From Bacillota bacterium (GTDB lineage: Bacteria > Bacillota > Clostridia > Acetivibrionales > DSM-1351): DNA of 64,000 nucleotides. The notes under the pieces were generated by a model. That model ran no database searches and was not told the DNA's origin. It was given only the letters and a program-made list of their open reading frames with translations. The DNA is taken from contig JAEWCZ010000044.1 in NCBI GenBank assembly GCA_023390335.1, forward strand, positions 1-64,000, in the 5' to 3' direction. Below, one piece after another: positions 54,315-63,540 of this stretch; the stretch's first letter is position 1; every line of letters starts with the position of its first letter. The translations under genes were made by a program, and so were the position numbers.

Positions 54315-54707
54315 TTAACAACCAATTTCAATATAATTACCTTCAGGGTCAGCTATCCAAAAATTTCTTTGTCCCCATGGTTGGGTAACCGGATCACCTG
54401 TCAATGCTTTAACACCAAGTGCCGTTAGTCGTTTATATTCTCTATCCACATCATCTTTAGTAGGAACGCCTATGCCAATTTCCATTGTCTGATTAAATCC
54501 TTTTGGTGGGTAATAAGGTTGATTCATAGAAGCGGCAAATTGTTTCCTATCGAACATAAACAACCCGCCATCGTTTACTTTGAAGCTTGCAAATGGTCCT
54601 CCATCCCAATCTGTTTCAAAGCCCAGTATATCTCTATAAAACGACACCATCTTTACGATATCTTCAACGAATAACCCGGTATGTACACTTCCTGACAAAA
54701 CGCCCAT
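54315..54707 (-). CDS. VOC (glyoxalase/dioxygenase) superfamily protein
   Basis: 130 residues in one VOC domain: HTGLFVEDIVKMVSFYRDILGF at the start and NFWIADPEGNYIEIGC at the end, with the conserved metal-side His and Glu. GAGGGT precedes the ATG. Substrate unknown; it may detoxify a small molecule or bind a drug. It stands alone between the cellulosomal genes and a divergent small gene. Confidence 0.9.
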   Translation of the reverse strand: MGVLSGSVHTGLFVEDIVKMVSFYRDILGFETDWDGGPFASFKVNDGGLFMFDRKQFAASMNQPYYPPKGFNQTMEIGIGVPTKDDVDREYKRLTALGVKALTGDPVTQPWGQRNFWIADPEGNYIEIGC

Positions 54708-54807
54708 ATAAATACCCTCTTATTTAAAATTTAATTATCTATTTTACAAATTGCTTAATATTCAGAAGTATAGTATAATTCCTTATTATTACCAATAGGA
54801 GCAATAT

Positions 54808-55110
54808 ATGTTTAAATGTCCACATTGTAATCAAAGAACTATTTCATTACTAACAAAGCTATCTCTCAGACCAAAAAAACTTTTTGTCCCAAGAAAGACT
54901 ATAATTTGTACCTCGTGTAAAAAAACCGTTTCAGTCCCTTATTGGTCTATTATTATTGAAATGTGTTGCTTTTTAGCCTTTATTATAACAGCATCAGATT
55001 ATATAGATTATAGAAATAAAATTGATGTTGCCTTAGCTATTACTTTTGGCTTTACTATATATATGGCTTCATACTTGCTGATAGTTCCATTAATTAAGTG
55101 GAAAGAATAA
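54808..55110 (+). CDS. Small zinc-ribbon membrane protein, unknown
   Basis: 100 residues. N-terminal CPHC and CTSC pairs form a probable zinc ribbon, followed by two membrane helices (about 48-66 and 75-95). Its layout mirrors, in reverse order, the 83-residue protein at 47459. The family is unrecognised. A ribosome binding site-like TAGGAGC precedes the ATG. Confidence 0.75.
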   Translation: MFKCPHCNQRTISLLTKLSLRPKKLFVPRKTIICTSCKKTVSVPYWSIIIEMCCFLAFIITASDYIDYRNKIDVALAITFGFTIYMASYLLIVPLIKWKE

Positions 55111-55119
55111 CGCTAAGAA

Positions 55120-55920
55120 TTATTTTATACCAATACGCATTCTATAGCAAAAGTCAATATTGAACTCTTCCCCACCAAATATTTCAAAGACTTTTTCTTT
55201 ATAATTATCTATCTCAGGAGAAATAGCCTCAGGTATTTTCCTTAAAATACTCTGCAAACCACCTTGACTTAAAGCAATATTAACAAGTCTGTTTGCCGTA
55301 GATTTTTCAGTATTTTTAAAAACAATCTCCCGGGTATATCTAAAATAACCGCAACTCTCAATATTTAATAAATGCCTATTTTTATCCCATTTAAAATGAT
55401 TATCTTGAAGTTCTTTATTCTGATTTTCAATAAAACTGACTTTGTTAAATAATTTTTCATATAACCGTTCAACCTCCCAATGACTAATTGGAGGCCAGTC
55501 ACAGTCTATTGTTGCAAAAATACCCTTTGGAGCTAATATCCTATTTACTTCGCTTAGTGTCTGTTTTGGTTCCATCCAATGAAATGATTGAGAGCAAATA
55601 ACAACGTCAGCAATACCGTCAGACAGACCGGTTTCATGTGCGTAAGCTTTTATAAATTCAACCCCACCTGCTTGTTTTTTTCTTGCAACATTGATCATGT
55701 CATCGCTTGGTTCTATTCCAATTATTTTATTGCAATTGTTTTTCCATACTAATGTAGATAAACCGGTTCCACAACCTAAGTCCACCACCAAGTCAGGCAT
55801 TTTCCCTAAATAATTTTTAATCACATTAACCGGATACAAAGGCATCTGTGGCCTTGCAGTATCATATGTATCAGCAAATCCTAAAAAACGACTGGCGTTT
55901 TTTATAGCATTATCATTCAT
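55120..55920 (-). CDS. SAM-dependent methyltransferase (class I)
   Basis: 266 residues. Motif I VDLGCGTGLSTLVW, acidic IGIEPSDDMINVARKK, and ICSQSFHWMEPKQTLSEVNRILAPKG are typical of small-molecule or tRNA-like type 11 methyltransferases. The C-terminal third is helical and variable. The substrate cannot be told. It converges with the zinc-ribbon gene (9 bp between stops) and has no obvious partner. Confidence 0.9.
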   Translation of the reverse strand: MNDNAIKNASRFLGFADTYDTARPQMPLYPVNVIKNYLGKMPDLVVDLGCGTGLSTLVWKNNCNKIIGIEPSDDMINVARKKQAGGVEFIKAYAHETGLSDGIADVVICSQSFHWMEPKQTLSEVNRILAPKGIFATIDCDWPPISHWEVERLYEKLFNKVSFIENQNKELQDNHFKWDKNRHLLNIESCGYFRYTREIVFKNTEKSTANRLVNIALSQGGLQSILRKIPEAISPEIDNYKEKVFEIFGGEEFNIDFCYRMRIGIK

Positions 55921-56164
55921 TAATTTTCTTCTTTCATCGCGGTATTTTAATTATGTAAATAAGCCACAATATTTACAATTCCATACTATCACTTTTACTT
56001 AAATTTTAAAATAGTAGTTGCAAAGAAACTGCCGTTGTAAGTAACCTTATAGAAGTAATTTGCAACTTACATCAGTTAAATGCAACTTACCTGTAAATCC
56101 ATTGAACTGTTAAATAGTATCTTTTATACTACACGTAACAAATCAAATCAAAGGAGTTTTACAT

Positions 56165-57469
56165 ATGCTTGGAATAATTACATTGATTATCGCACTTAGT
56201 GCACAAATAGGATTTCTTGTTTACAGACTTGTAACTAAAAACCGCCAGTTAAAAGTAAAGAACATAATGCGGCTTGCAGCCTTTGCCATTTTCTCATTGT
56301 TATTAGCCACAGGTGTTTATTGGTGGGGCTTCCGCTGGATAGGATTATTCCTCCTTCTCGCCGTTCTCTCCATTTTCAGTGGTATATATTTCATAAGAAA
56401 GCCCAAGACACAAAAGCAACACAAAGCCCTTCCTGCTGTACTTTCCTGTATAAGCGGGTGCATCTTGCTTACAATCTGCATACTTCCCGGAATATTGTTT
56501 CCACAGTTCAACCCTGTCAAAGCTACGGGCAACTATACTATAAGTACCACAAGCGTTACATTTGTAGATACATCACGTATTGACCCCTTCTCAAAGAAAA
56601 GTGAAAATAGAAAACTAACGGTTCAATTTTGGTATCCCACTGTTAAGGAAGGTTCCAACAAATTTCCACTCACCATATTTTCCCACGGTTCATTCGGATA
56701 TCGAGGCAGCAATCTTTCCACTTTTAAAAACCTTGCCAGCAACGGGTATGTGGTATGTAGCATCGATCACAGCTACCATTCATTTTTTGCAAAGCATACC
56801 GACGGCAGTACCACATTAGTTAATACAGAATTTCTTAATGACGCTGTTAATATTACCAATAACAAGTATGACGCCAAGACCAGCTATGACAAGACACATG
56901 AATGGCTAAAACTACGTACTGACGATATAAATTTTGTACTGAATAAAATCTTGGACAATAAAAACGCTGAGATACCGGAAGCGTTATATTCCATAATTAA
57001 TCAAGAAAAAATAGGACTTTTGGGTCATTCTCTTGGGGGTGCGGCAGCAGCACAATTGGGACGCGACCGTTCTGATGTGGATGCAGTGGCCGTAATCGAT
57101 GGCACTATGATAGGCGAAGAAATTGCCTTTAAAGACGGACATCCTGTTTTGAATACTGAGGCTTATCCTATCCCCTTATTAAACTTATACAATGATAGTC
57201 ACTACAAGGATGCCAAACAACAGGGAACAGCATATAATAACCTTTCGGCAAGCGCTCATGCAAAAGAAGCCTATGATATTGTAATTCGTGACTCAGGTCA
57301 TCTGAATTTTACTGACCTGCCTCTCTTTTCTCCTTCGCTGGCACATATCCTGGGTACTGGCACGGTAGACAGCCGTTATTGTATTGAGACAATGAATAAA
57401 ATTGTACTTGACTTTTTCGACCATACTCTCAAGGATAAAAAGGAGCTACATTTAAAAACAGAATATTAG
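56165..57469 (+). CDS. Membrane-anchored alpha/beta hydrolase (PAF-acetylhydrolase-like)
   Basis: 434 residues. Three or four N-terminal membrane helices (to about 115) precede an alpha/beta hydrolase domain. Oxyanion region FSHGSFGYRGSN, nucleophile elbow GLLGHSLGGAAAA, DAVAVIDG and the late catalytic His in IRDSGHLNF. The active site should face outside. It is similar to platelet-activating-factor acetylhydrolase and dienelactone-hydrolase type esterases; the substrate is unknown. AAAGGAG lies upstream of the ATG. Confidence 0.9.
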   Translation: MLGIITLIIALSAQIGFLVYRLVTKNRQLKVKNIMRLAAFAIFSLLLATGVYWWGFRWIGLFLLLAVLSIFSGIYFIRKPKTQKQHKALPAVLSCISGCILLTICILPGILFPQFNPVKATGNYTISTTSVTFVDTSRIDPFSKKSENRKLTVQFWYPTVKEGSNKFPLTIFSHGSFGYRGSNLSTFKNLASNGYVVCSIDHSYHSFFAKHTDGSTTLVNTEFLNDAVNITNNKYDAKTSYDKTHEWLKLRTDDINFVLNKILDNKNAEIPEALYSIINQEKIGLLGHSLGGAAAAQLGRDRSDVDAVAVIDGTMIGEEIAFKDGHPVLNTEAYPIPLLNLYNDSHYKDAKQQGTAYNNLSASAHAKEAYDIVIRDSGHLNFTDLPLFSPSLAHILGTGTVDSRYCIETMNKIVLDFFDHTLKDKKELHLKTEY

Positions 57470-57498
57470 ATTGAACTTAATGTGACTACCAATAATTA

Positions 57499-57507
57499 TG
57501 CTATAAT
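57499..57507 (+). promoter_or_regulatory. Extended -10 promoter for the LytTR/DUF3021 pair
   Basis: TGCTATAAT is an extended -10 box; no good -35 is seen at the usual distance, which extended -10 promoters tolerate. A hairpin (GGAGATTA/TAATCTCC, 57514-57545) follows in the leader and may act as attenuator. Confidence 0.5.
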
Positions 57508-57571
57508 TACGTAGGAGATTATTCGTTTATTAAATGGTAATCTCCTTATAAAGCTAATTAGAGGGTGTCTA

Positions 57572-58018
57572 ATGAAAGTTTCAGTTGAAAAAATAAGTTA
57601 TGATTCTGCAGAACAGACAATTATCCAATGCTATGAAGTAAATGACAATATAAAAAGTATTATCCGCTTCATTGAATCCACCGAGGTCACACTTGCGGGC
57701 TATATAGATGAACGAGTAACCCAGCTGCCTTTGCAGGATATTTTATTTGTGGAAGCGGTTGATAATAAAACCTATGCCTACACAGAAAAAAAGGTTTACG
57801 AAATTAAGTGCAAGCTGTACGAATTTGCAATGCAATATGAAGACAAACGATTTTTTAGATGTTCAAAATCCTTTGTCATTAATCTGATGAAAATTGATAA
57901 TGTACGCCCTATTTTAAATGGTCGGTTTTGTGCAACCATGTTCAATGGTGAAGAGGTTATCATTTCTCGTCAATATGTTCCTGAATTAAAAAAACGATTG
58001 TTAGGTGAACGCATATGA
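57572..58018 (+). CDS. LytTR-family DNA-binding regulator
   Basis: 148 residues with an extended N-terminus and a C-terminal LytTR domain (LQDILFVEAVDNKTYAYTEKKVYEIKCKLYEF and FFRCSKSFVINLMKIDNVRP). There is no receiver domain. It overlaps the next gene by 4 bp. LytTR-DUF3021 pairs commonly form small autoregulated units that control nearby transporters or membrane functions; the target here is unknown. Confidence 0.92.
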   Translation: MKVSVEKISYDSAEQTIIQCYEVNDNIKSIIRFIESTEVTLAGYIDERVTQLPLQDILFVEAVDNKTYAYTEKKVYEIKCKLYEFAMQYEDKRFFRCSKSFVINLMKIDNVRPILNGRFCATMFNGEEVIISRQYVPELKKRLLGERI

Positions 58019-58446
58019 GTAATTTTAAGATTTTTTTAAAAAGATGCCTATTGGAATACTTCATTATTACCACTTGTATAACTGCAGCTACCGGTATCCT
58101 TGGACTGACCCTTGACCCTACTGCAAAGTTTGGTTATGAAAGTTATTTTTCACCGCTTTTATTTGGACTTATTAGTCTTATACCCTCGTTTTTAACCTAT
58201 ACGCAAAAAGAATTATCCTTCCGTCAGGCGATTTTACGAAAAGTACTTCATGTCATTATCCTTGAAGTAGTACTGATAGTAGTTGGTTTTCAGGTAGAAA
58301 TACTCCAAACTCCTGCCGATGCCCTCTTCTTCGCATTTGCAGTGTGTATTGTTTTTATCGCAGTAAACTTGATAAGCTGGAAACTTGACCAAAAAAATGC
58401 CGATGAGATTAACAAAAAACTTAAGTCCCTTCAAGGACGAAGTTAA
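58015..58446 (+). CDS. DUF3021 membrane protein
   Basis: 143 residues with four predicted membrane helices (about 12-35, 45-62, 78-100, 105-128) and a charged C-terminal tail, typical of DUF3021 proteins encoded with LytTR regulators. It probably controls the regulator at the membrane. It starts inside the LytTR stop (ATGA). Confidence 0.88.
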   Translation: MSNFKIFLKRCLLEYFIITTCITAATGILGLTLDPTAKFGYESYFSPLLFGLISLIPSFLTYTQKELSFRQAILRKVLHVIILEVVLIVVGFQVEILQTPADALFFAFAVCIVFIAVNLISWKLDQKNADEINKKLKSLQGRS

Positions 58447-58467
58447 TAGATATTTATATCCTCATTT

Positions 58468-58500
58468 AAACCTTTTTATTTTAAAAAGGTTTATTTTTTT
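58468..58500 (+). terminator. Terminator of the LytTR/DUF3021 operon
   Basis: AAACCTTTTTA/TAAAAAGGTTT hairpin followed by ATTTTTTT, 22 bp after the stop codon. Confidence 0.9.
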
Positions 58501-58503
58501 GCC

Positions 58504-58550
58504 TTGACAGTAATACTACTACGTGATACTATATAGCAGTAGTAAGTAAT
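58504..58550 (+). promoter_or_regulatory. Promoter and PadR operator
   Basis: TTGACA (58504-58509), 17 nt, TACTAT (58527-58532). A dyad TACTACT...AGTAGTA surrounds the -10 box, and a second ATAC/GTAT-rich stretch follows to about 58565, as in autoregulated PadR promoters. Confidence 0.8.
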
Positions 58551-58592
58551 ACTGAATATCAGTAATACAGAATAGTAAAAAGAGGTGATTAT

Positions 58593-58916
58593 TTGGATAA
58601 TCTAACAGAAATGCTCAAAGGCGTGCTTGAGGGCTGTGTCCTTGAAATTATAAGTCGTGGCGAAACCTACGGCTACGAAATCACACGGCGATTAAATGCA
58701 CTCGGCTTCTCAGATGTTGTGGAAGGAACGGTCTATACTATTTTAGTGCGACTTGAGAAAAATAAGCTTGTGAACATAGAAAAAAAGCCCTCCGACATGG
58801 GGCCACCGCGTAAGTTCTACACGTTAAATAACTCAGGACTAGAAGAACTGAACCGATTCTGGGAAAAATGGAAATTTGTTTCGTCTAAAATTAATGAATT
58901 GAAGGAGGAGACATAA
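58593..58916 (+). CDS. PadR-family transcriptional regulator
   Basis: 107 residues; TTG start with AAGAGGTGATT upstream. Winged helix with VLEIISRGETYGYEITRRLNALGF and VEGTVYTILVRLEKNKLV, then RKFYTLNNSGLEEL, the classical PadR pattern. It is first gene of an operon with two DUF1048 genes and a DrrA/B exporter. It probably represses its own operon and responds to the exporter's substrate. Confidence 0.94.
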   Translation: MDNLTEMLKGVLEGCVLEIISRGETYGYEITRRLNALGFSDVVEGTVYTILVRLEKNKLVNIEKKPSDMGPPRKFYTLNNSGLEELNRFWEKWKFVSSKINELKEET

Positions 58917-59263
58917 TGAATTTTTGGGAAATGATTACGGGAAACGACATGACTAAAGAATTGAAACTCTTTGAATCACGTGCCAAAAAACTTCCGTCTG
59001 ATTATCAAGAGGCATGGGAAAAAATTAAGTTCAACCTCTGGCCCCACTCAGACTTCACCGGTCGCAACCTTATGCCAATTTTTGACGGTGTACTTGGCCT
59101 ACTTGAAGAATCAGCAGCGGAAGGTCAGAGTATCGAAGAAGTTCTGGGTGAAGATATCCAAGGCTTCTGCTCAGCACTGGCGGGCGAAGAAGGAGCAAAG
59201 TCTTTTCGTGATAAATGGCGCCAGCAACTAAACAACAATATTGCTAAAAAATTAGGTAAATAG
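58916..59263 (+). CDS. DUF1048 protein, copy 1
   Basis: 115 residues, all-helical, with LFESRAKKLPSDYQEAWEKIKFNLW and VLGEDIQGFCSALAGEEG. DUF1048 genes regularly sit between PadR regulators and ABC exporters; their job is unknown. It overlaps the PadR stop (TAATG). Confidence 0.9.
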   Translation: MNFWEMITGNDMTKELKLFESRAKKLPSDYQEAWEKIKFNLWPHSDFTGRNLMPIFDGVLGLLEESAAEGQSIEEVLGEDIQGFCSALAGEEGAKSFRDKWRQQLNNNIAKKLGK

Positions 59264-59272
59264 GAGGATAAA

Positions 59273-59623
59273 ATGAGTATACAGGATATCATAGAAGGTA
59301 AAAAAGAGTGGCGGGCGCACATGGCACGTGTTAAAGCACTCCCTAGAGATTATCAAATTGTTTATAAAGAAATTCAAAAATATCTCTTTAAGGTTGGCCC
59401 TGTAGAGCTAACAGAAGGGACAGGTTTATTAGCGGGAATTGTCGAGCTTTTTGAAGAAGGCGCGATCTCAGGAAAAGGTGTGCTCCAAGTAACGGGTAGC
59501 AATGTAGCGGCTTTCTGCGACGATCTAATCAAAGATTCAAAAACTTATGCTGACATTTATCAGGAATCTGTTGACCGGGAAGTTTACAAGGCCATAAAAA
59601 AGAATACAGATAAATCAAAGTAA
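59273..59623 (+). CDS. DUF1048 protein, copy 2
   Basis: 116 residues and paralogous to the gene before it: HMARVKALPRDYQIVYKEIQKYL and VLQVTGSNVAAFCDDLIKDSKTY. AGGAGG lies upstream. The two may form a heterodimer. Confidence 0.9.
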   Translation: MSIQDIIEGKKEWRAHMARVKALPRDYQIVYKEIQKYLFKVGPVELTEGTGLLAGIVELFEEGAISGKGVLQVTGSNVAAFCDDLIKDSKTYADIYQESVDREVYKAIKKNTDKSK

Positions 59624-59638
59624 GAGGGGGATATCGGA

Positions 59639-60397
59639 ATGGAAAAATCAATTCAAGTAAAAGGACTGCAAAAATCCTACAAGAAACTTCAAGTTCTAAA
59701 GAACGTGGATTTTCAGGTGGAAAAAAGCAGTATCTTCGCCCTGTTGGGCTCCAACGGTGCTGGCAAAACGACAATTGTCAAAATCCTTTCAACACTTCTG
59801 AAACAGGATGGCGGGACAGCCGTCGTCAACGGCTTTGACGTTACATTAATGCCCGACAATGTACGGCAGTCCATCAGCCTGACCGGGCAATTTGCCGCCG
59901 TTGACGAGATATTAACCGGCCGGGAAAACCTTATTATGATAGCCAAGCTACGCCATCTGACAGATCCGCGCCTTGTTGCCGAAGATCTGCTTAAACGCTT
60001 CGATCTGTCCAAAGCCGCCGACCGCAGAGTGTCTACTTATTCCGGAGGTATGCGCAGGAAGTTGGACATCGCCATGAGCCTTATAGGAAATCCGCAGATT
60101 ATCTTTCTCGACGAGCCGACTACCGGGCTTGACCCCGAGGCACGCATTGAGGTTTGGAAAGTTGTCAAAGAACTTGCTAACGGTGGCACTACGGTATTCT
60201 TAACTACTCAGTACTTAGAAGAAGCTGAACAGCTGGCCGACAGAATTGCAATTTTGCATGAAGGGAAAATTATCGCAAACGGTACGCTTGAAGAGCTTAA
60301 AAAGTTGTTTCCCCCTGCAAAAGTGGAGTATGTGGAAAAACAATTGACATTGGAGGAAATATTCCTCGCAATCATTGGTAAAAAGGAGGCAAAGTAA
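59639..60397 (+). CDS. ABC exporter ATPase (DrrA-like)
   Basis: 252 residues. Walker A GSNGAGKTT, signature YSGGMRRKLDIAM, Walker B IIFLDEPTTGLD and switch TTQYLEEAEQLADRI. This is the daunorubicin-resistance type ATPase, shorter than DrrA at the C-terminus. GC content is higher than in neighbouring genes at 59700-60150, a sign of possible transfer. It works with the permease that starts directly after its stop. Confidence 0.94.
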   Translation: MEKSIQVKGLQKSYKKLQVLKNVDFQVEKSSIFALLGSNGAGKTTIVKILSTLLKQDGGTAVVNGFDVTLMPDNVRQSISLTGQFAAVDEILTGRENLIMIAKLRHLTDPRLVAEDLLKRFDLSKAADRRVSTYSGGMRRKLDIAMSLIGNPQIIFLDEPTTGLDPEARIEVWKVVKELANGGTTVFLTTQYLEEAEQLADRIAILHEGKIIANGTLEELKKLFPPAKVEYVEKQLTLEEIFLAIIGKKEAK

Positions 60398-61168
60398 ATG
60401 CAAACTATTAAAAGACATTCTATTAGTGATATAGGCGTGATGTTAGGACGTTCCATGCGCCATATTTTTCGCAGCATGGATACCATTATTACAGTTACTA
60501 TCACTCCAATTGCTATGATGCTGCTATTCGTTTATGTATTGGGCGGTGCAATTGAAACCGGTACAAACAATTATGTAAACTACTTATTACCCGGCATCCT
60601 ACTGATTTCCATTGCAAGCGGCATATCTTACACGGCTTACCGCCTGTTCATGGATATGAAAAGCGGTATCTTTGAGAGATTCCACTCCATGCCGATTTCG
60701 AAATCATCCGCGCTGTGGGGACACGTTTTGACTTCACTAGTATCAAATGCGATTTCAGTTGTTGTAATCATAATTGTAGCGCTGATTATGGGTTTCCGCT
60801 CATCAGCAGGAATATTATCCTGGCTTGCCGTAGCAGGTATCCTTGCGATTTTTACTCTAGCCTTGACATGGATTGCGGCGATTGCCGGACTATCTGCAAA
60901 ATCTGTGGACGGTGCAGGTGCCTTTTCCTACCCTCTTATCTTCCTACCATTTATAAGCTCGGCCTTTGTACCAACCGATTCCATGCCGGGGCCTGTCCGC
61001 GCTTTTGCTGAAAACCAGCCGGTTACCTCCATCGTAGATGCAATACGTTCACTTCTCTCTCAGCAGCCTGTAGGCAACGACATTTGGATTGCACTCGCAT
61101 GGTGTCTCGGTATTCTTACAGTAGCATATATATTTGCAATGAGAGTTTATAAAAACAAAGCAGCTTAA
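60398..61168 (+). CDS. ABC-2 type permease (DrrB-like)
   Basis: 256 residues with six membrane helices; ABC-2 signature region FPLIFLPFISSAFVPTDSMPGPVRAFAENQPVT reads here as YPLIFLPFISSAFVPTDSMP. AAGGAGG precedes the ATG. It forms the channel of a drug or lipid exporter with the ATPase upstream; the substrate is unknown. Confidence 0.93.
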   Translation: MQTIKRHSISDIGVMLGRSMRHIFRSMDTIITVTITPIAMMLLFVYVLGGAIETGTNNYVNYLLPGILLISIASGISYTAYRLFMDMKSGIFERFHSMPISKSSALWGHVLTSLVSNAISVVVIIIVALIMGFRSSAGILSWLAVAGILAIFTLALTWIAAIAGLSAKSVDGAGAFSYPLIFLPFISSAFVPTDSMPGPVRAFAENQPVTSIVDAIRSLLSQQPVGNDIWIALAWCLGILTVAYIFAMRVYKNKAA

Positions 61169-61482
61169 TGCTGAAATCCGTCAGCTATAGTGTCGGTTGA
61201 TTACCATGATAATATGGAAAAGAAGAAATGAAACCTCTTGACGGTCAAATATTAACATGATATCTTGTAATTAATTGGAAATAATGGTAATACAACAGGT
61301 ATTTATATGTTTTTTACTTTCTTTTATTATAATTTAGACAATATATGTTATTTTTTGGTTAACCACTCCAAAGGACGATACAATATATCGATTGCAGCAT
61401 AAAAAATATCCAAAACTCTACTGAGTAGTTCAACAATCAGGTATTAAATACTATGTTATTACCTGAAAAGGAGAGTCGACGA
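61169..61482. other. Gene-free gap
   Basis: 314 bp, AT-rich, between the permease and the DUF6271-like gene. No ORF with a ribosome binding site, no clear terminator for the exporter operon and no strong promoter was seen. Confidence 0.5.
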
Positions 61483-62808
61483 ATGAATTCAATTTATTTT
61501 ATTCCTACGAACAGGAGTATTGAAAAATCTCTAAGGAGTTATATAAAAGAAGTAGCATTTGCTCAAAAAACCTATAGCCTTGATATTCCCATCGTTATTG
61601 CAGAAACCACAGATGAGGCATTTGTAAAGGATAACCATAATGTTATATCAGAATTAAAAGATAAGTATCCCGAAGTTAAAATAGTTCATATGACCATGGA
61701 GCACCAAAACAAATATTTTCAAACTCTTTTTGAAAATAAATCTCGCCAACTAGAAAATTTATTTATATCAAGGGAAAAAAATTATGGAACTGCAATGAAC
61801 AAACTTTTTCTTTTTACCAGTTCGTTTAATGCAGATATGTTTCATAGGAGAGATTCTGACACATGCTTGATTTCGGACGAAATCAAACATGCCGAAACTA
61901 TATATCCCATTGAGTTTGAGTTAAAGTACCTGAACAAACCTGTTTCTTACGTTAAGGAGCAATTGGGTCTGACAAAACCTGATCCAAGGGTTGATGATAA
62001 AGAGATATGGGTTATAGGAGGAAATTATTTCGGCGAATGGAACCTCGATTTAAAAGATTTTGCCAAAAAATCCTATGAGCATATATATAGGCTTTATGAA
62101 TTATTAGGATTTTCCAAGGATGCTGTTAAGGATATTTGTACAAAAGCTTATCAATTTGACAAACCGTTAAAACAAGACGACGAAATAAATCTTGTTACCT
62201 CTGTAAACAGTGAGTATTATCCGGATTGCGGTAATATAGCTGTTTACAAGCTTCATGAATATATACCCGCTCTTCCGGGGAAAAATACGCTTTCTGCTGA
62301 TTATTTTCCGTTTGATACGGCTGCTTCTATAGGTATTCCTTTTCTCCATCATTCCAGAGAGGTTTTCCATGAATATCACTCCGAAAGGTTTAACTTACAA
62401 AGTAAATTAAATTACTGGAAGGGTATGCTTAAGTTTGCCGACTACTTTAACCTTTATTTAGATATACCTAAAACTTCAGACGATAACAATCACACAAACA
62501 TAATAACTGACTCATACATCCAAAAATTAGGTACTTATATATCTTCTCAGAGTTTAGCTTCAAAAAAAGAAAGATTAGATCGGCTAAGACAAATTATAAA
62601 CGAAATCTTAATAGGCTTTAACGATAACTATACTATGATAGGTCAACATTTATTAGATAATTTGGAATACTGCATTGAAGAAAATAACGAAGAATTTCGT
62701 CTGCATGGTGAATTGATATGTGAATGGCGCTCACTTATTACGAGAGCTAAATCTATTTACATACCCGACCTTATAGATCAAAATGCACTGTTAGCTTCCG
62801 GGATATAA
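61483..62808 (+). CDS. DUF6271-like protein, possible glycosyltransferase-type fold
   Basis: About 441 residues; ATG 61483 (MNSIYFIPTNRSIEKSL) has AAGGAGAG 7 nt upstream, so the ATG at 61453 is rejected. N-terminal half: FIPTNRS, IPIVIAETTDE, and NYGTAMNKLFLFTSSFNADMFHRRDSDT, where RRDSD recalls a metal-binding DxD of GT-A folds. It matches what I remember of DUF6271 proteins found near secondary-metabolite genes. The C-terminal half is helical. Biochemical role is not known. Confidence 0.65.
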   Translation: MNSIYFIPTNRSIEKSLRSYIKEVAFAQKTYSLDIPIVIAETTDEAFVKDNHNVISELKDKYPEVKIVHMTMEHQNKYFQTLFENKSRQLENLFISREKNYGTAMNKLFLFTSSFNADMFHRRDSDTCLISDEIKHAETIYPIEFELKYLNKPVSYVKEQLGLTKPDPRVDDKEIWVIGGNYFGEWNLDLKDFAKKSYEHIYRLYELLGFSKDAVKDICTKAYQFDKPLKQDDEINLVTSVNSEYYPDCGNIAVYKLHEYIPALPGKNTLSADYFPFDTAASIGIPFLHHSREVFHEYHSERFNLQSKLNYWKGMLKFADYFNLYLDIPKTSDDNNHTNIITDSYIQKLGTYISSQSLASKKERLDRLRQIINEILIGFNDNYTMIGQHLLDNLEYCIEENNEEFRLHGELICEWRSLITRAKSIYIPDLIDQNALLASGI

Positions 62809-62822
62809 CGGAATAAGGATTT

Positions 62823-62857
62823 AAAAATGCATACTCATTGCTGAATATGCATTTTTA
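62823..62857. terminator. Bidirectional terminator
   Basis: AAAAATGCATA pairs with TATGCATTTTT around a 12-nt loop, 14 bp after the DUF6271-like stop and 17 bp after the converging GyrI-like stop. Confidence 0.88.
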
Positions 62858-62873
62858 TCAGTTTTTGCACTAA

Positions 62874-63395
62874 TTACTTATCATTAATGGGAATATAATA
62901 ATCAAGGATTATATCCCCATTTTCATCAGGTGTAGTATATCGAGGACAATTGTACAACTCCATGCACCAATTCATTTTGTCACACTTATACCCATTTTCA
63001 TTAATGGCTTGCTCAGTAAGAGAATGAGCCGAAGAGCAAACATCTTCTGTGTTTTTACCTTTAATCCATCCAATTGCAACATCTGTTTCTTCTATATCTT
63101 TATAGTAATAGCCTTCCGGAACAGATACTCCATCTTTCATTAACATACCAACGATATATGAAAAGTCTCCATCCCCTTTGTCCCAGTCAATCATTACACC
63201 TACGTATGCACTGTCATAGATAAAATTGGTCTGTTCTTCAAGTAGTGAAAAAATTTCGTCAGTGAAACATTTATCCCAAAAAGCTGGAATCTGATTATCA
63301 CCTTTCATATGTGCTTCCATATTATACCGGAGATCTTTTCCCACTAGTTTTATACTTGGTAATCTTTTAACTTCGAATTTAATAAGTTCACTCAT
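62874..63395 (-). CDS. GyrI-like small-molecule binding domain protein
   Basis: 173 residues, the effector-binding (SOUL/GyrI-like, AraC-type) fold without a DNA-binding part: VKRLPSIKLVGKDLRYN, YVGVMIDWDKGDGDFSYIVGM, YYYKDIEETDVAIGWIKG and a C-terminal MELYNCPRYTTP...LDYYIPI. It should bind drugs or similar ligands. GGAGG lies upstream of the ATG. It is not linked to a regulator in the window. Confidence 0.88.
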   Translation of the reverse strand: MSELIKFEVKRLPSIKLVGKDLRYNMEAHMKGDNQIPAFWDKCFTDEIFSLLEEQTNFIYDSAYVGVMIDWDKGDGDFSYIVGMLMKDGVSVPEGYYYKDIEETDVAIGWIKGKNTEDVCSSAHSLTEQAINENGYKCDKMNWCMELYNCPRYTTPDENGDIILDYYIPINDK

Positions 63396-63540
63396 TTTTC
63401 TTTCCTCCCGAATGAAATAATCACCTCAACTGTATCCAGTTCTTTTATTTGCATGCCCTTTTAAATATGTAGTTTATGTTAGTTGTTTCTTTATAAAGAT
63501 AGTACATTAACTTCGATTATACCTTATTTTTAATACTGAT

